Shown one piece after another: positions 1-8,520 of a DNA stretch of 64,000 nt. Position numbers and translations under genes: made by a program. The first letter of the stretch is position 1, and each line of letters starts with the position of its first letter. Location: positions 94,620-158,619 of the forward strand of contig NZ_WBMS02000020.1 of the NCBI RefSeq assembly GCF_008923205.2. The letters run 5' to 3'. Below the pieces are notes generated by a model. That model saw only the letters and a list, made by a program, of their open reading frames with translations. It had not been told where the DNA came from and made no database searches. The DNA comes from Actinomadura physcomitrii. GTDB lineage: Bacteria; Actinomycetota; Actinomycetes; Streptosporangiales; Streptosporangiaceae.

Positions 1-848
1 GGGCGGCCGTGCGGGTAGTCGTACAGCAGGCCGAGCGTGCCGCGGATCGCGCCCTTGTCGCCGTCGATGCGGAACTCGGCGCGGAAGTCGCCGGTGCGGT
101 TCTCGTGGTTGACGTGCAGGACCGCGCGGGCGCCGCCGTCGAACAGCAGCGTGCTCATGGTGCGGGACTCCCCCGCCTCGGCCTGGCCCGGTGTGCGGGA
201 CGCGGCGCAGAAGACGCGGGACGGGTCGCCGAGGATGCTGCGGACCGCGTCCAGGTAGTGGATCGAGTGGTACATGATCTCCAGCCGCTCGGAGCGGACG
301 AGCCACGGCCAGCCGCTCCAGTCGGTCTTCACGTCCACGGTGAACGACATCGCGGTGGGGGTGCCGATCCAGCCGGCGCGGACCATGGCGCGGGCGGCGG
401 CGATCCCCTCGTCCCAGCGGAGCTGCTGGTTGACGGCCAGGCGGCGGCCGCGCGCCTCGGCGAGCCCGGCGATCTCGCGGGCCTCGGCGAGGGTCGGCGC
501 GAGCGGCTTCTGGCACAGCAGGTGCTTGCCGGCCTCCAGCGCCGCGCGGGCGATCGGCGGCTGCGCGGTCGGGACGACGGCGATGTCGACGACCTCGACC
601 TCGTCGTCCTTCAGCAGGTCGTCGAGGGAGGCGTAGACGTACGGGACGCCGTGCCGGGCGGCGACGTCCTCGGCGCGGTCCCGGTCGAGGTCGTAGATGC
701 CGCGGACGGGCAGGTCGTGGGAGCGGTAGGCGGGCAGGTGCGCGACGTCGACGATCGCGCCCGCACCGACGACGGCGATGGGGCGGCGATGGCGGCCGGG
801 CACCGAGATCCGGGTCTCGGCGGCGATCGGGGCGAACAGGTCGAGCAT
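1..848 (-). CDS. Gfo/Idh/MocA-family oxidoreductase (3' end outside window)
   Basis: Predicted cytoplasmic NAD(P)-dependent sugar or sugar-acid dehydrogenase. The ATG is at 848 with a GGAG seven bases upstream, and the frame runs off the left edge without a stop, so about 282 residues are visible. A Rossmann motif GAGAIVD lies at residues 28-34. The family EKP motif appears as QKP (113-115), keeping the lysine. It starts 13 bases after the amidohydrolase stop, so it is the most distal visible gene of the operon that begins near 10651. A role in oxidising a sugar or in inositol-like chemistry is inferred from family and context only; the substrate cannot be read from the sequence. Confidence 0.85.
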   Translation of the reverse strand, partial: MLDLFAPIAAETRISVPGRHRRPIAVVGAGAIVDVAHLPAYRSHDLPVRGIYDLDRDRAEDVAARHGVPYVYASLDDLLKDDEVEVVDIAVVPTAQPPIARAALEAGKHLLCQKPLAPTLAEAREIAGLAEARGRRLAVNQQLRWDEGIAAARAMVRAGWIGTPTAMSFTVDVKTDWSGWPWLVRSERLEIMYHSIHYLDAVRSILGDPSRVFCAASRTPGQAEAGESRTMSTLLFDGGARAVLHVNHENRTGDFRAEFRIDGDKGAIRGTLGLLYDYPHGR

Positions 849-861
849 GGGGCGGCTCCGG

Positions 862-1740
862 TCAGGCGGGTGTCGGGACGGCCCCGGGCCGGGCGGGGCC
901 GGGGATGCGGTAGACGTCGGCGGCGGTGCCGCCGAGGACGCGGGCGCGGTCGCCGGGCGTGAGGGCGAGGTCGTCGAGGACCTTGGCGGTCTCGTTCCAG
1001 ACCTTGCGGTAGCCGCCGGCGAGGACGGAGATGGGCCAGTCGCCGCCGAACATCAGCCGCTCGGCGCCGAACAGCTCGAGCGCGTGCTCGACGTAGGGGC
1101 GCAGGTCGGCGGCCGTCCAGGTGCCGTGGTCGGCGGCGGTGTTCAGCCCGGACACCTTGGCGTGGACGTTGGGGAAGGCGGCGGCGCGGGCGAGCAGGTC
1201 GGCCCAGGGGCGCCAGCCGCGCTCGGCGATCGGCGGCTTGGCGAGGTGGTCGATCACCAGCCGCAGGCCGGGGTGCCGCTCGGCGAGCATCGGCACGTGC
1301 TCCAGGTGGCGGGGCAGGACGGCGACGACGTCGAAGGTGAGGCCGCGCTCGGCCAGCGCGTCCAGCCCGTCGCGCAGGACGGGCTGCAGCAGCCAGTCGG
1401 GGTCCGGCTCCTCGTGGATGAGGTGCCGGACGCCGGCGTAGCGCGGGTCGCGCCGGTAGCGGTCGAGCGCTTCGGCGGCCTCGTCGGGGCGGGTGAGCGG
1501 GACCCAGCCGACGACGGCGCGGACGCGCGGCCAGCGGTCGGCGACCTCCAGCATGAAGTCGGTGTCGGCGTAGGAGTCGGCGGACTGGACGAGCACGGTC
1601 CCGTCGACCCCGCAGGCGTCCAGGTGCGGTCGGAGGTCGCCTTCCTCGAACGTGCGGTGGATGGGTCCCTGGTCGGGTGTCAGCCACGGGTAGGCGACCC
1701 GGTCCAGGTTCCAGAAGTGCTGGTGGGCGTCGATGATCAC
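862..1740 (-). CDS. Amidohydrolase family protein, probable sugar lactonase
   Basis: A 292-residue amidohydrolase-2 protein resembling L-fuconolactonase and L-rhamnono-lactonase, which open a sugar lactone to the aldonate. The N-terminal metal-binding motif DAHQHFW is near residues 4-10, IDHLAKP is in the middle and a GGDWP segment near the C-terminus carries the expected catalytic Asp. The GTG start at 1740 is chosen because AGGAG lies just upstream and it overlaps the preceding mutarotase stop as GTGA, implying translational coupling. A longer upstream reading of the frame is only a shadow of the neighbours. Next to a mutarotase and a dehydrogenase, a lactonase role is a good inference; the exact sugar is unknown. 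Confidence 0.87.
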   Translation of the reverse strand: MIIDAHQHFWNLDRVAYPWLTPDQGPIHRTFEEGDLRPHLDACGVDGTVLVQSADSYADTDFMLEVADRWPRVRAVVGWVPLTRPDEAAEALDRYRRDPRYAGVRHLIHEEPDPDWLLQPVLRDGLDALAERGLTFDVVAVLPRHLEHVPMLAERHPGLRLVIDHLAKPPIAERGWRPWADLLARAAAFPNVHAKVSGLNTAADHGTWTAADLRPYVEHALELFGAERLMFGGDWPISVLAGGYRKVWNETAKVLDDLALTPGDRARVLGGTAADVYRIPGPARPGAVPTPA

Positions 1741-2084
1741 GGATGCTCCTCGGCTGCGGGCGGCGACTGCTGCTCCCGGAGGTTCCACACCTTCGCCAGC
1801 GCCCCGGTCCGGTCGTCGTCGCCCGGTTCGAAGCGGTCGACGAACGCGGCCATGTGCCGCTGCCACGCCTGGTCGGCCGGGTCGTCGGCGAGGATCTCCA
1901 GGGCTCTTGCGAAGTCGTCGGCGTCGACGAGGTGGAACAGGTGCCGGCCGCTGCGCCAGATCGTCCAGTCCCGGACCCCGGCCCGGCGCAGCGCGGCGAG
2001 CAGGTCGTCCGGGACGGCGGCGTGCTCGCGCTCGTAGGCGGCCTCCTGCCCCTCGCGCAGGACGCTGTGCAGCGCGATCCTCAT
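1737..2084 (-). CDS. L-rhamnose mutarotase-like protein
   Basis: A 115-residue protein of the L-rhamnose mutarotase (DUF718) family, small dimeric alpha/beta-barrel enzymes that interconvert sugar anomers. Its length is normal for the family. The sequence keeps the N-terminal HSV..G....Y..EH pattern and the WTIWR and WQRHM segments typical of the fold. It overlaps the lactonase start by four bases and begins next to the end of the VOC gene (2081). In this operon it would supply the anomer used by the dehydrogenase/lactonase steps. The substrate may be rhamnose, fucose or a relative. Confidence 0.85.
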   Translation of the reverse strand: MRIALHSVLREGQEAAYEREHAAVPDDLLAALRRAGVRDWTIWRSGRHLFHLVDADDFARALEILADDPADQAWQRHMAAFVDRFEPGDDDRTGALAKVWNLREQQSPPAAEEHP

Positions 2085-2572
2085 GGCCGGCCTCCCGGGA
2101 GCAGGTGCGCGCGGTGCGGCGGCGGCTGGACGAGCTCGAGCGTGATGTCGTCGGGGTCCAGGAAGTAGCAGGCGGCGCCGCCGGTGTTGGCGCCGGCGGT
2201 GATGCGGTTGGGCGGCGAGACGAACCGGACGCCGAGGCCGGTGAGCCTTGCGTGCTCGGCGGTGATGTCGGCGACCGCGAACGCCATGTGCGCGGCGCCC
2301 GGGTGGTGGCGGGCGGGGTCCTGCCGCTCGCCCCTCGGCTCGACGTACTCCACCAGCTCCAGGTCGTGGGTGCTGACGTGCTCGCCCTTCCCGGGGACGG
2401 CGAGCTGGGCCACGCGCAGCCGCGCGTCGGGGTAGCCGACGAGGGACCGCGTGTAGGCGTTGTCCTGGTCCTGGACGTGGACGAGCTCCATGCCGAGGAC
2501 GTCGCGGTAGAAGGCGACGGACCGGTCCAGGTCGGCGACGTGGAAGCTGAAGTGCCAGATCGCGGCGAGCAT
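2081..2572 (-). CDS. VOC (glyoxalase/bleomycin-resistance fold) family protein
   Basis: A 163-residue vicinal-oxygen-chelate protein. It opens with an IWHFSFHVADLDRSVAFYRD segment (slightly varied family signature, first metal His included), and the second module has HMAFAVADI and a C-terminal DPDDITLELVQPP with the usual Glu ligand. Members act as glyoxalases, dioxygenases, epimerases or hydrolases. It sits four bases after the permease stop and overlaps the mutarotase start by four bases, so it is translated with the operon. An epimerase or ring-opening role on a keto-sugar is possible, but nothing in the sequence decides it. Confidence 0.82.
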   Translation of the reverse strand: MLAAIWHFSFHVADLDRSVAFYRDVLGMELVHVQDQDNAYTRSLVGYPDARLRVAQLAVPGKGEHVSTHDLELVEYVEPRGERQDPARHHPGAAHMAFAVADITAEHARLTGLGVRFVSPPNRITAGANTGGAACYFLDPDDITLELVQPPPHRAHLLPGGRP

Positions 2573-2576
2573 CCCG

Positions 2577-3842
2577 TCATCCGTCCTTCCGGTCGGCCGC
2601 GCCCCCGTGCGCGGACGCCACCACTTTCTCAGGCTCCGGCGGCGTCCCGTCCGCGCCGGGCGGGGCGGGCGGTCCGTCCTCCCGGATGCGCCGGGTCTGG
2701 CGGCGCCGCAGCGACACCGTGTACACCCCGGCCGCGACGATCAGCACGACGCCCTCGACCAGGCCCTGCCAGTTCGCACCGAGGTTGAGGATGTTGAACC
2801 CGTTCCGCAGGGTGATCAGGATCAGCGCGCCGACCAGCGACTTGGACACGCTGCCGAGGCCGCCGAACAGCGACGTCCCGCCGAGGATGGCGGCGGCGAG
2901 CGCGGTGAGCTCGAAACCGGACAGGCCGCTGGGGTTGATCGACCCGAGCCGGGCCGCGTAGAGGACGCCGACGAACGCGGCGACCGTCCCGTTGAGCACG
3001 AACGCCACGACCTTGTACCGGTCGACGGCGATGCCCGACAGCCGCGCCGCCTCGGGGTTGCCGCCGCTGGCGTACAGCCGCCGGCCGATGGTGGTGTAGC
3101 GCAGCACCCACGCCGCAACGGCCGCGAGCACCAGCAGGTACAGCACGCGCTGGGTGATCCGGATGGTGAAGATCGCGACCGGCGAGGCGGCGACCAGGAC
3201 CACTCCGGCGGCCAGCGGCACCAGCACCCGCGGCGGGCGCCACTGCCGCGACCGGACGGCCCGCCACGCGCCGACCGCGAGCACGGCGAGCCCGGCGAGC
3301 AGGTACAGGTTCGGAGTGATCCACGAGCCGCCGTCGATGGCGTGCAGGCCGTCGCGGACCGCGCCGTCGGGCGCGGTGACGGTGCGGCCGTCGGTGACGA
3401 TCAGCACGAGCCCGCGCACGGCGGTCATCGTGCCGAGCGTGACGATGAAGGCGTTGATGCCGACGTACTGGACCACGACGCCGTTCAGCAGCCCGATGAG
3501 GGCGCCGGTGGCGAGCGCCGCGACGAGCGCGGGCCAGAAGCCGATGTCGTCGGCCAGGCTCAGGCAGACCGCCGCGCCGAGCGCCGCGACCGCGCCCACC
3601 GACAGGTCGAAGTTCCCGCTGATCAGCACCATCGTGGTGGTGACGACCATGAGGCCGATCAGCGTGGTCTGGTCGAGGATGTTGGCGACGTTGGTGGGTC
3701 CCAGGTAGAACACCCGGCCCTGCGCCTGCCCGGCGAGGGTCAGGACCGCCACCAGCAGGACCAGGGCGTAGACGACGCCGGCGTTGCCGAGCCGCAGCGC
3801 GGCCGGAAGCCGCCACCGTCCGGGGGTGGTCTCAGTGCTCAC
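2577..3842 (-). CDS. Ribose-type sugar ABC transporter permease
   Basis: A 421-residue integral membrane protein of the RbsC/XylH permease family, with about ten hydrophobic segments between residues 15 and 375 and the family segment SGNFDLSVGAVAALGA near residues 75-90. The C-terminal 40 residues are a charged, proline-rich cytoplasmic tail, longer than usual. The ATG at 3842 overlaps the end of the ATPase gene by 11 bases. With the ATPase and lipoprotein upstream it forms a complete sugar importer in the cell membrane. Confidence 0.93.
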   Translation of the reverse strand: MSTETTPGRWRLPAALRLGNAGVVYALVLLVAVLTLAGQAQGRVFYLGPTNVANILDQTTLIGLMVVTTTMVLISGNFDLSVGAVAALGAAVCLSLADDIGFWPALVAALATGALIGLLNGVVVQYVGINAFIVTLGTMTAVRGLVLIVTDGRTVTAPDGAVRDGLHAIDGGSWITPNLYLLAGLAVLAVGAWRAVRSRQWRPPRVLVPLAAGVVLVAASPVAIFTIRITQRVLYLLVLAAVAAWVLRYTTIGRRLYASGGNPEAARLSGIAVDRYKVVAFVLNGTVAAFVGVLYAARLGSINPSGLSGFELTALAAAILGGTSLFGGLGSVSKSLVGALILITLRNGFNILNLGANWQGLVEGVVLIVAAGVYTVSLRRRQTRRIREDGPPAPPGADGTPPEPEKVVASAHGGAADRKDG

Positions 3843-5472
3843 GGGGCACCTCTTCTTCTCGGTTCGGGTCGGACGGGCGGCCGGCCTGGGCGGACCGGCC
3901 GGCGGACGGACCGGCGGACGATCCGGCGGGCGGTCCGGGCGGCGGTCCGGCCCGCAGGCCGTGGGCCAGCAGGAGCAGCTCCTCCTCGTCGGTCCGCGAC
4001 GCGTCCCGCTCGGCGACGATCCGGCCGCCGCGCACCACCAGCACCCGGGTGGCCACCGACAGCAGCTCCTCGAACTCGCTGCAGACCAGGACGACCGCCT
4101 TCCCCTGGGCGGCGAACCGGCGGACGAGCCGCAGCAGGTCGGCCTTGGCGCCGACGTCCACGCCCGCGGTCGGCTCGTCGAGCAGCCAGACCCGGGTGTC
4201 GGCGTACATCCACTTGGCGAACACGACCTTCTGCGCGTTGCCGCCGGACAGCTCGCCCGGCACGGCGTCGACGCCGGCGGTGACGATGCCGAGGTCGGCG
4301 ACCGCCCGCTCGGCCCGCGCCCGCTCGTCGGCGGCGCGCGGGACGAGGCGCCCGCGCGACAGCCGGGCGAGGTCGGGCAGCGAGATGTTCTGCCAGAGCG
4401 GCAGCCCGCCGTGCAGTCCCTGGCCCGCGCGGTCCTCGGGGACGTAGGCGATGCCCGCCGCTACCGCGGCCCGCGCCGAGCGCTTCACCGGGGCGCCGGC
4501 GACGCGGACGGTGCCGGTCGCGGACGGGTCGTCGCGGAACACCGCGCGCAGCAGCTCCGAGCGCCCCGAGCCGAGCAGCCCGGCGATGCCGACGATCTCG
4601 CCGGCCCGGACGTCGAAGGAGACGTCGCGCACGCCGGCGGCCGACGACAGCCCGGCGACCTGCAGGACGGCGGGGGCGTCCGGGCCGGGGCCGTCCTCGG
4701 CCGCGGCCTCGCCCGCGTCGCGTTCGGCGGCGAGCAGTTCCCGGCCGGCGACGGCGCGGACGAGCATGCCCTCGGTGACGTCCTCGGTGGCCTCGTCCAG
4801 GACGGTGCGGCCGTCGCGGATGACCGTCGTCCGGTCGGTGAGCTCCAGGATCTCGTCGAAGAAGTGCGAGATGTACAGGAACGCCGTGCCCTGCGCGGAC
4901 AGCCGGCGCACCGCGTCGAACACCACCCGCCGTTCCTTCTCCGACAGCGACGCGGTCGGCTCGTCCATGATGACCAGCCGCGCGCCCGCCGCGAGCGACT
5001 GGAGCACCGACACCATCTGCCGCACGCCGATGGGCAGGTCGCCGGCCACCGCGTCCGGGTCGACCTCGTAGCCGAGCCGGTCGACCAGCGCGCCGAACTC
5101 GGCGCGCAGGCCGCGGGTCATGCGCCAGGCGCCCGGCCGGTCCAGGAAGACGTTCTCGATCACGCTCAGCGTGGGCACCAGCGGGACGTGCTGGTGGATG
5201 GTGGCGATCCCGGCCCGGCGCGCGGCACCGGGGTCACGCCAGCGCCGGTCCTCGCCCGCCCAGCGCAGCACGCCGCCGCTCGGCGGGTGCGCCCCCGAGA
5301 TGATCTTGACGAGGGTGGACTTGCCGGCGCCGTTGGCGCCTACCAGCCCGTGCACGCTCCCCGGCCGCACGGCGAGGGAGACCCCGCGCAGCGCGCGCGT
5401 CCCGTTCGGGAAGGTCTTGGTGACGCCGTCCAGGAGCAGGAGCGGCTCGCCCGCCGGGCGGCTCTCGGCCAT
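3832..5472 (-). CDS. Sugar ABC transporter ATP-binding protein (two nucleotide-binding domains)
   Basis: A 546-residue RbsA/MglA-type ATPase with two fused ABC domains. The first Walker A, GANGAGKS, is at residues 45-52, with signature, Walker B (VIMDEP) and H-loop following. The second domain has the degenerate loop GLLGSGRSE near residue 295, normal for this family, and a signature LSGGNAQK. The ATG at 5472 follows AAGGAGGG at good spacing; an in-frame start at 5517 lacks such a site and would overlap the lipoprotein gene. The last 35 residues are low-complexity Gly/Pro/Ser/Ala. It powers the importer with the adjacent permease. Confidence 0.94.
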   Translation of the reverse strand: MAESRPAGEPLLLLDGVTKTFPNGTRALRGVSLAVRPGSVHGLVGANGAGKSTLVKIISGAHPPSGGVLRWAGEDRRWRDPGAARRAGIATIHQHVPLVPTLSVIENVFLDRPGAWRMTRGLRAEFGALVDRLGYEVDPDAVAGDLPIGVRQMVSVLQSLAAGARLVIMDEPTASLSEKERRVVFDAVRRLSAQGTAFLYISHFFDEILELTDRTTVIRDGRTVLDEATEDVTEGMLVRAVAGRELLAAERDAGEAAAEDGPGPDAPAVLQVAGLSSAAGVRDVSFDVRAGEIVGIAGLLGSGRSELLRAVFRDDPSATGTVRVAGAPVKRSARAAVAAGIAYVPEDRAGQGLHGGLPLWQNISLPDLARLSRGRLVPRAADERARAERAVADLGIVTAGVDAVPGELSGGNAQKVVFAKWMYADTRVWLLDEPTAGVDVGAKADLLRLVRRFAAQGKAVVLVCSEFEELLSVATRVLVVRGGRIVAERDASRTDEEELLLLAHGLRAGPPPGPPAGSSAGPSAGRSAQAGRPSDPNREEEVPREH

Positions 5473-5510
5473 CGGTCCCTCCTTCGCGCCCGTGCCCGCC
5501 GCGGCGTGCC

Positions 5511-6500
5511 TCACCATTGCGGCAGGCAGTCGCCGACGTTGGCCTTGGTGATCGACGGGGTGTCGTAGGTGACGAACTCGGCGTCGTGCTTCTTGGCGCC
5601 GGTGAGCTGCTCGTGCAGCACCTGCACGGCGCGTTTGCCGAGGTCTTCGGGCTTGTAGCAGACCGTCCCGTACAGCTCGCCGCTCTTAACGCCGTCGATG
5701 CCGAGCTTGGAGCCGCCGACCCCGATGACGGCCGCCTTCGAACCCGCGGCCTTGACCGCCTTGGCACAGCCGACGCCCATGTCGTCGCTCTCGGCGTAGA
5801 ACAGCTTGACGTCGGGGTGGGCCGCCAGCATGTTCTGGCAGGCCGACTGCGCCTTCTCCGGCAGCCAGTCGCCGGGCTGGCGGGCGACGACGTTCAGCTC
5901 GACGCCCTTCTCCTTGGCGGGCGCGAGGAAGTCGCGGAACCGCTGCTGGGTCTCGGCGAACCCGGCCGTGCCCTCGACGACCGCGATCGGACCGCCCTTG
6001 GGCGCGGCCTGGACCGCCAGCTCGCCCGCCTTGCGCCCGGCGGCGTACTCGTCCTGCGTCGCCAGCGCGACCAGGCCGGGGTAGACGTCGGTCAGCTTGC
6101 GGGTCTTCGGGTCGCCGACCTGCGACGCGACCGCGACGGTCGGGATGTTCGCCCGCTTCAGGTCGTCGGCCATGCCGGTGGCGACGCCGGAGTCGACGGG
6201 CAGCAGGAGCACGCCGTCGGGCTGCTGGCCGATGAGGTCCTGGACGTCGCTGGACTGCTTCTCGGCCTGGCCCTGCGCGTCCACCTCGATCACCTTGTCG
6301 CCGAGCCGGGCCGCCTCGGCCTTGATGCCCTTGGTGATGGCGGCGGGGAAGGGGAAGCTCTGCCCCAGCGTGGACACGCCGATGGTGAGGTCCTTCTTCT
6401 TGCCCGCGGCCTCCGACTCGCCGGCCTGCCCGCAGCCCGCCGCGAGCGCGGTCGCCGCGAGCAGGGCCGCCGCGGCCGCAAGGGTCCTTCGTCGTGCCAT
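5511..6500 (-). CDS. Sugar ABC transporter substrate-binding lipoprotein
   Basis: A 329-residue periplasmic-binding-protein-like (RbsB family) lipoprotein. It starts MARRR, has a hydrophobic h-region and a lipobox LAAGC around residue 23, so it is exported and lipid-anchored. The body holds the two-lobe sugar-binding pattern (LTIGVSTLGQSFPFPAAI, IGQQPDGVLLLPVD). The start has a GGAGGT upstream. A short gap separates it from E1 beta, and that gap carries a sequence almost repeated in front of the first gene of the operon (see 6513-6530), suggesting its own regulated promoter. Confidence 0.94.
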   Translation of the reverse strand: MARRRTLAAAAALLAATALAAGCGQAGESEAAGKKKDLTIGVSTLGQSFPFPAAITKGIKAEAARLGDKVIEVDAQGQAEKQSSDVQDLIGQQPDGVLLLPVDSGVATGMADDLKRANIPTVAVASQVGDPKTRKLTDVYPGLVALATQDEYAAGRKAGELAVQAAPKGGPIAVVEGTAGFAETQQRFRDFLAPAKEKGVELNVVARQPGDWLPEKAQSACQNMLAAHPDVKLFYAESDDMGVGCAKAVKAAGSKAAVIGVGGSKLGIDGVKSGELYGTVCYKPEDLGKRAVQVLHEQLTGAKKHDAEFVTYDTPSITKANVGDCLPQW

Positions 6501-6512
6501 CGCGGCACCTCC

Positions 6513-6530
6513 GTTCTAACGATTGACTAG
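6513..6530 (-). promoter_or_regulatory. Candidate operator shared with the operon's first gene
   Basis: The 18-mer GTTCTAACGATTGACTAG lies just upstream of the sugar-binding lipoprotein start. It matches GTTCAATCGATTGACTAC at 10661-10678 at 15 of 18 positions and in the same orientation relative to the genes. The second copy contains the perfect palindrome TCAATCGATTGA with a central CG, typical of LacI-family operators. Function is inferred from position and repetition. Confidence 0.45.
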
Positions 6531-6545
6531 CCGGGCGGGGCCCGG

Positions 6546-7568
6546 TCAACCCACCATCCGGGCGATCCGGGCCGCGATGCCGGCGGCGGACGGCAGCAGC
6601 GCCTCCGCCAGTACCGGCGCCGCGGGGATCCGCACGTCCGGGGCGCCGATCCGCACCGGCGCGGCGTCCAGGCCGGTGCCGGCCTCCACCGCGCGCGCGA
6701 CGATCTCGGCCCCGAAGCCGCCGGTCGTGTTGGCCTCGTGCACCACGGCGAGCCGCCGCGTGCGCGCCAGGCTGCCCAGCACCGCGTCCATGTCGGCCGG
6801 GTTCAGCCAGGTCAGCTCCACGACCTCGGCCTCGATCCCGTCGGCCGCCAGCGCGTCGGCCGCCTCCAGCGCCTGCGCCGCCACCGCGCCCCAGCTCACC
6901 ACCGTGACATCGCGGCCCGGCCGGCGCAGGTGCGACCAGCCCATCGGCCGCGCCGGTCCGCCGAGCTCCACCTCGGCCTTCTCGCCGAAGTACAGGCTCC
7001 GGTTCTCCACGATGATGACGGGGTCGTCGGCGTGGACGGCGGCGACGACCGCGTCGTGGGCGTCCTGCGGGGTCCGCGGCATCACCAGCCGCAGCCCCGG
7101 GACGTGCAGGAACAGCGCCTCCAGCGACTGCGAGTGCTGCGCGCACGCGCCCGGCGCGTTGCCCTGCTGGGTGCGGACGGTGATCGGCGCCGGCGCCGTG
7201 CCGCGCGAGACGTACCGGGCGTTGGCCGCCTGGTTGACGAGCTGGTCCAGCGCGACCAGGGAGAAGTCCGCCCACATGATCTCCACGATCGGGCGGGCGC
7301 CCATCAGCGCCGCGCCGACCGCGCTGCCGAGGATGGCGGCCTCGCTGATCGGCGTGTCGAACACCCGGTCGCCGAACCTGCGCCGCAGCCCGCGGGTCAC
7401 GCCGAACACCCCGCCGGGCTTGCCGACGTCCTCGCCGTACAGCAGGGTCTCCGGCAGTTCCGCCAGCACCCGGGCGAGCGCCGCGTTGACGGCCTCGCCG
7501 TACTTCAGCTTGCGGGTCTCGCGCGCGGGCGCCTCGCCGGCGCGCTCCCGGACGGTGCTCTCAGGCAT
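6546..7568 (-). CDS. Thiamine-diphosphate dehydrogenase E1 beta subunit (transketolase-like)
   Basis: A 340-residue E1-beta protein of the pyruvate/acetoin/branched-chain 2-oxo acid dehydrogenase family. It shows the GEDVGKPGGVFGVTRGL segment near residues 45-60, the DTPISE motif, and a C-terminal transketolase domain with HEANTTGGFGAEI. It overlaps the alpha-subunit stop by eight bases, so the pair is coupled and should form an alpha2beta2 enzyme. No E2 or E3 gene is nearby; acetoin-dehydrogenase-like or other diketone/acyloin-cleaving chemistry is therefore as likely as a classical complex. The ATG is at 7568. Confidence 0.88.
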   Translation of the reverse strand: MPESTVRERAGEAPARETRKLKYGEAVNAALARVLAELPETLLYGEDVGKPGGVFGVTRGLRRRFGDRVFDTPISEAAILGSAVGAALMGARPIVEIMWADFSLVALDQLVNQAANARYVSRGTAPAPITVRTQQGNAPGACAQHSQSLEALFLHVPGLRLVMPRTPQDAHDAVVAAVHADDPVIIVENRSLYFGEKAEVELGGPARPMGWSHLRRPGRDVTVVSWGAVAAQALEAADALAADGIEAEVVELTWLNPADMDAVLGSLARTRRLAVVHEANTTGGFGAEIVARAVEAGTGLDAAPVRIGAPDVRIPAAPVLAEALLPSAAGIAARIARMVG

Positions 7569-8520
7569 AGACGTGGTCCTTCGCGGTCTCGGGGTCGGCG
7601 GGGGGCGCGGCCAGCGCCGCCGCGGCGGCCCGCTCGATCTCCTCCTCGGCGCGCGTCCGCGCGTCCTCGATGGCGGCTGGATCGGCGCCGGCCTCCGCCA
7701 GCTCCCGGCCCAGCCGGGCGATCGGCTCCCGCTCGCGGGCCCGATCCAGCTCGCCCGGGCGGCGGTACTGCTCGGCGTCGCCGATGTAGTGGCCGACGAG
7801 GCGCTGCGTCATCAGCTCCAGCAGCGTCGGCCCCTCCCCCGCGCGGGCCCGCGCGGCGGCGTCGCGGACGGCGGCGCGCACGGCGGCCGGGTCGTTGCCG
7901 TCCACCCGCTCGCCCGCCATGCCGTAGCCGGCCGCGCGGCGCCACAGCTCCGGCTCGCCGACCATCTCCTCGATCGGGGTCAGCTCCGACCACTCGTTGT
8001 TCTCGCAGACGAACACGACCGGCAGCCGGAACGCCGCCGCCATGTTCAGCGCCTCGTGCGAGGCGCCCTGGTTGAGCGCGCCGTCGCCGCAGACCGTCAC
8101 CGCGACGCGTCCCGTGCCGTCGAAGCGGCCGGCCAGCGCGGCGCCGACGGCGATCGGGAGCCCCGCCCCGACGATCGAGTTCTCGCCGTAGAAGCCGTAC
8201 TCGGGCGCGGTGAAGTACGCCGACCCGCCGCGGCCCCCGTTGATCCCGGTGGCGCGTCCCGCGCACTCGGCGATGATCGCCTCCGCCGGGACGCCGCGGG
8301 CCAGCGCCCACCCGTGCCCGCGGTAGGTCGCGAACAGCGCGTCGTCCGGACCGAGCTCGGCGCACGCGCCGACCGGCCCCGCCTCCTGGCCGATGCTCAG
8401 GTGCACCGACCCCACGACCGCGGCCTCCGCGCCGATCCGCAGCTCGCGGACCTTCTCCTCCAGAGCGCGGATCCGCCACATGGCGTGCAGGTCGGCGAGC
8501 CGCCGCCGCATCTCGTCCAT
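7561..8520 (-). CDS. Thiamine-diphosphate dehydrogenase E1 alpha subunit
   Basis: A 319-residue E1-alpha protein. The thiamine-diphosphate/Mg motif is seen as GDGALNQGASHEALNMAA (about residues 140-157), followed by VVFVCENN, the family pattern. The ATG at 8520 is preceded by GGAGGGG and overlaps the TAA stop of the lyase gene by one base (TAATG), which fixes the start. It works with the E1 beta gene immediately downstream. In the family it decarboxylates or cleaves a 2-oxo acid or acyloin; inside a sugar operon it may split a diketo-deoxy intermediate. That last step is inference. Confidence 0.89.
   Translation of the reverse strand: MDEMRRRLADLHAMWRIRALEEKVRELRIGAEAAVVGSVHLSIGQEAGPVGACAELGPDDALFATYRGHGWALARGVPAEAIIAECAGRATGINGGRGGSAYFTAPEYGFYGENSIVGAGLPIAVGAALAGRFDGTGRVAVTVCGDGALNQGASHEALNMAAAFRLPVVFVCENNEWSELTPIEEMVGEPELWRRAAGYGMAGERVDGNDPAAVRAAVRDAAARARAGEGPTLLELMTQRLVGHYIGDAEQYRRPGELDRAREREPIARLGRELAEAGADPAAIEDARTRAEEEIERAAAAALAAPPADPETAKDHVYA

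Noticed and set aside
611..1687. Long minus-strand open frame rich in Arg/Pro/Ala
   Set aside because: It is the out-of-frame shadow of the lactonase and Gfo/Idh genes; no protein family pattern, and the real frames overlap it with ribosome sites.
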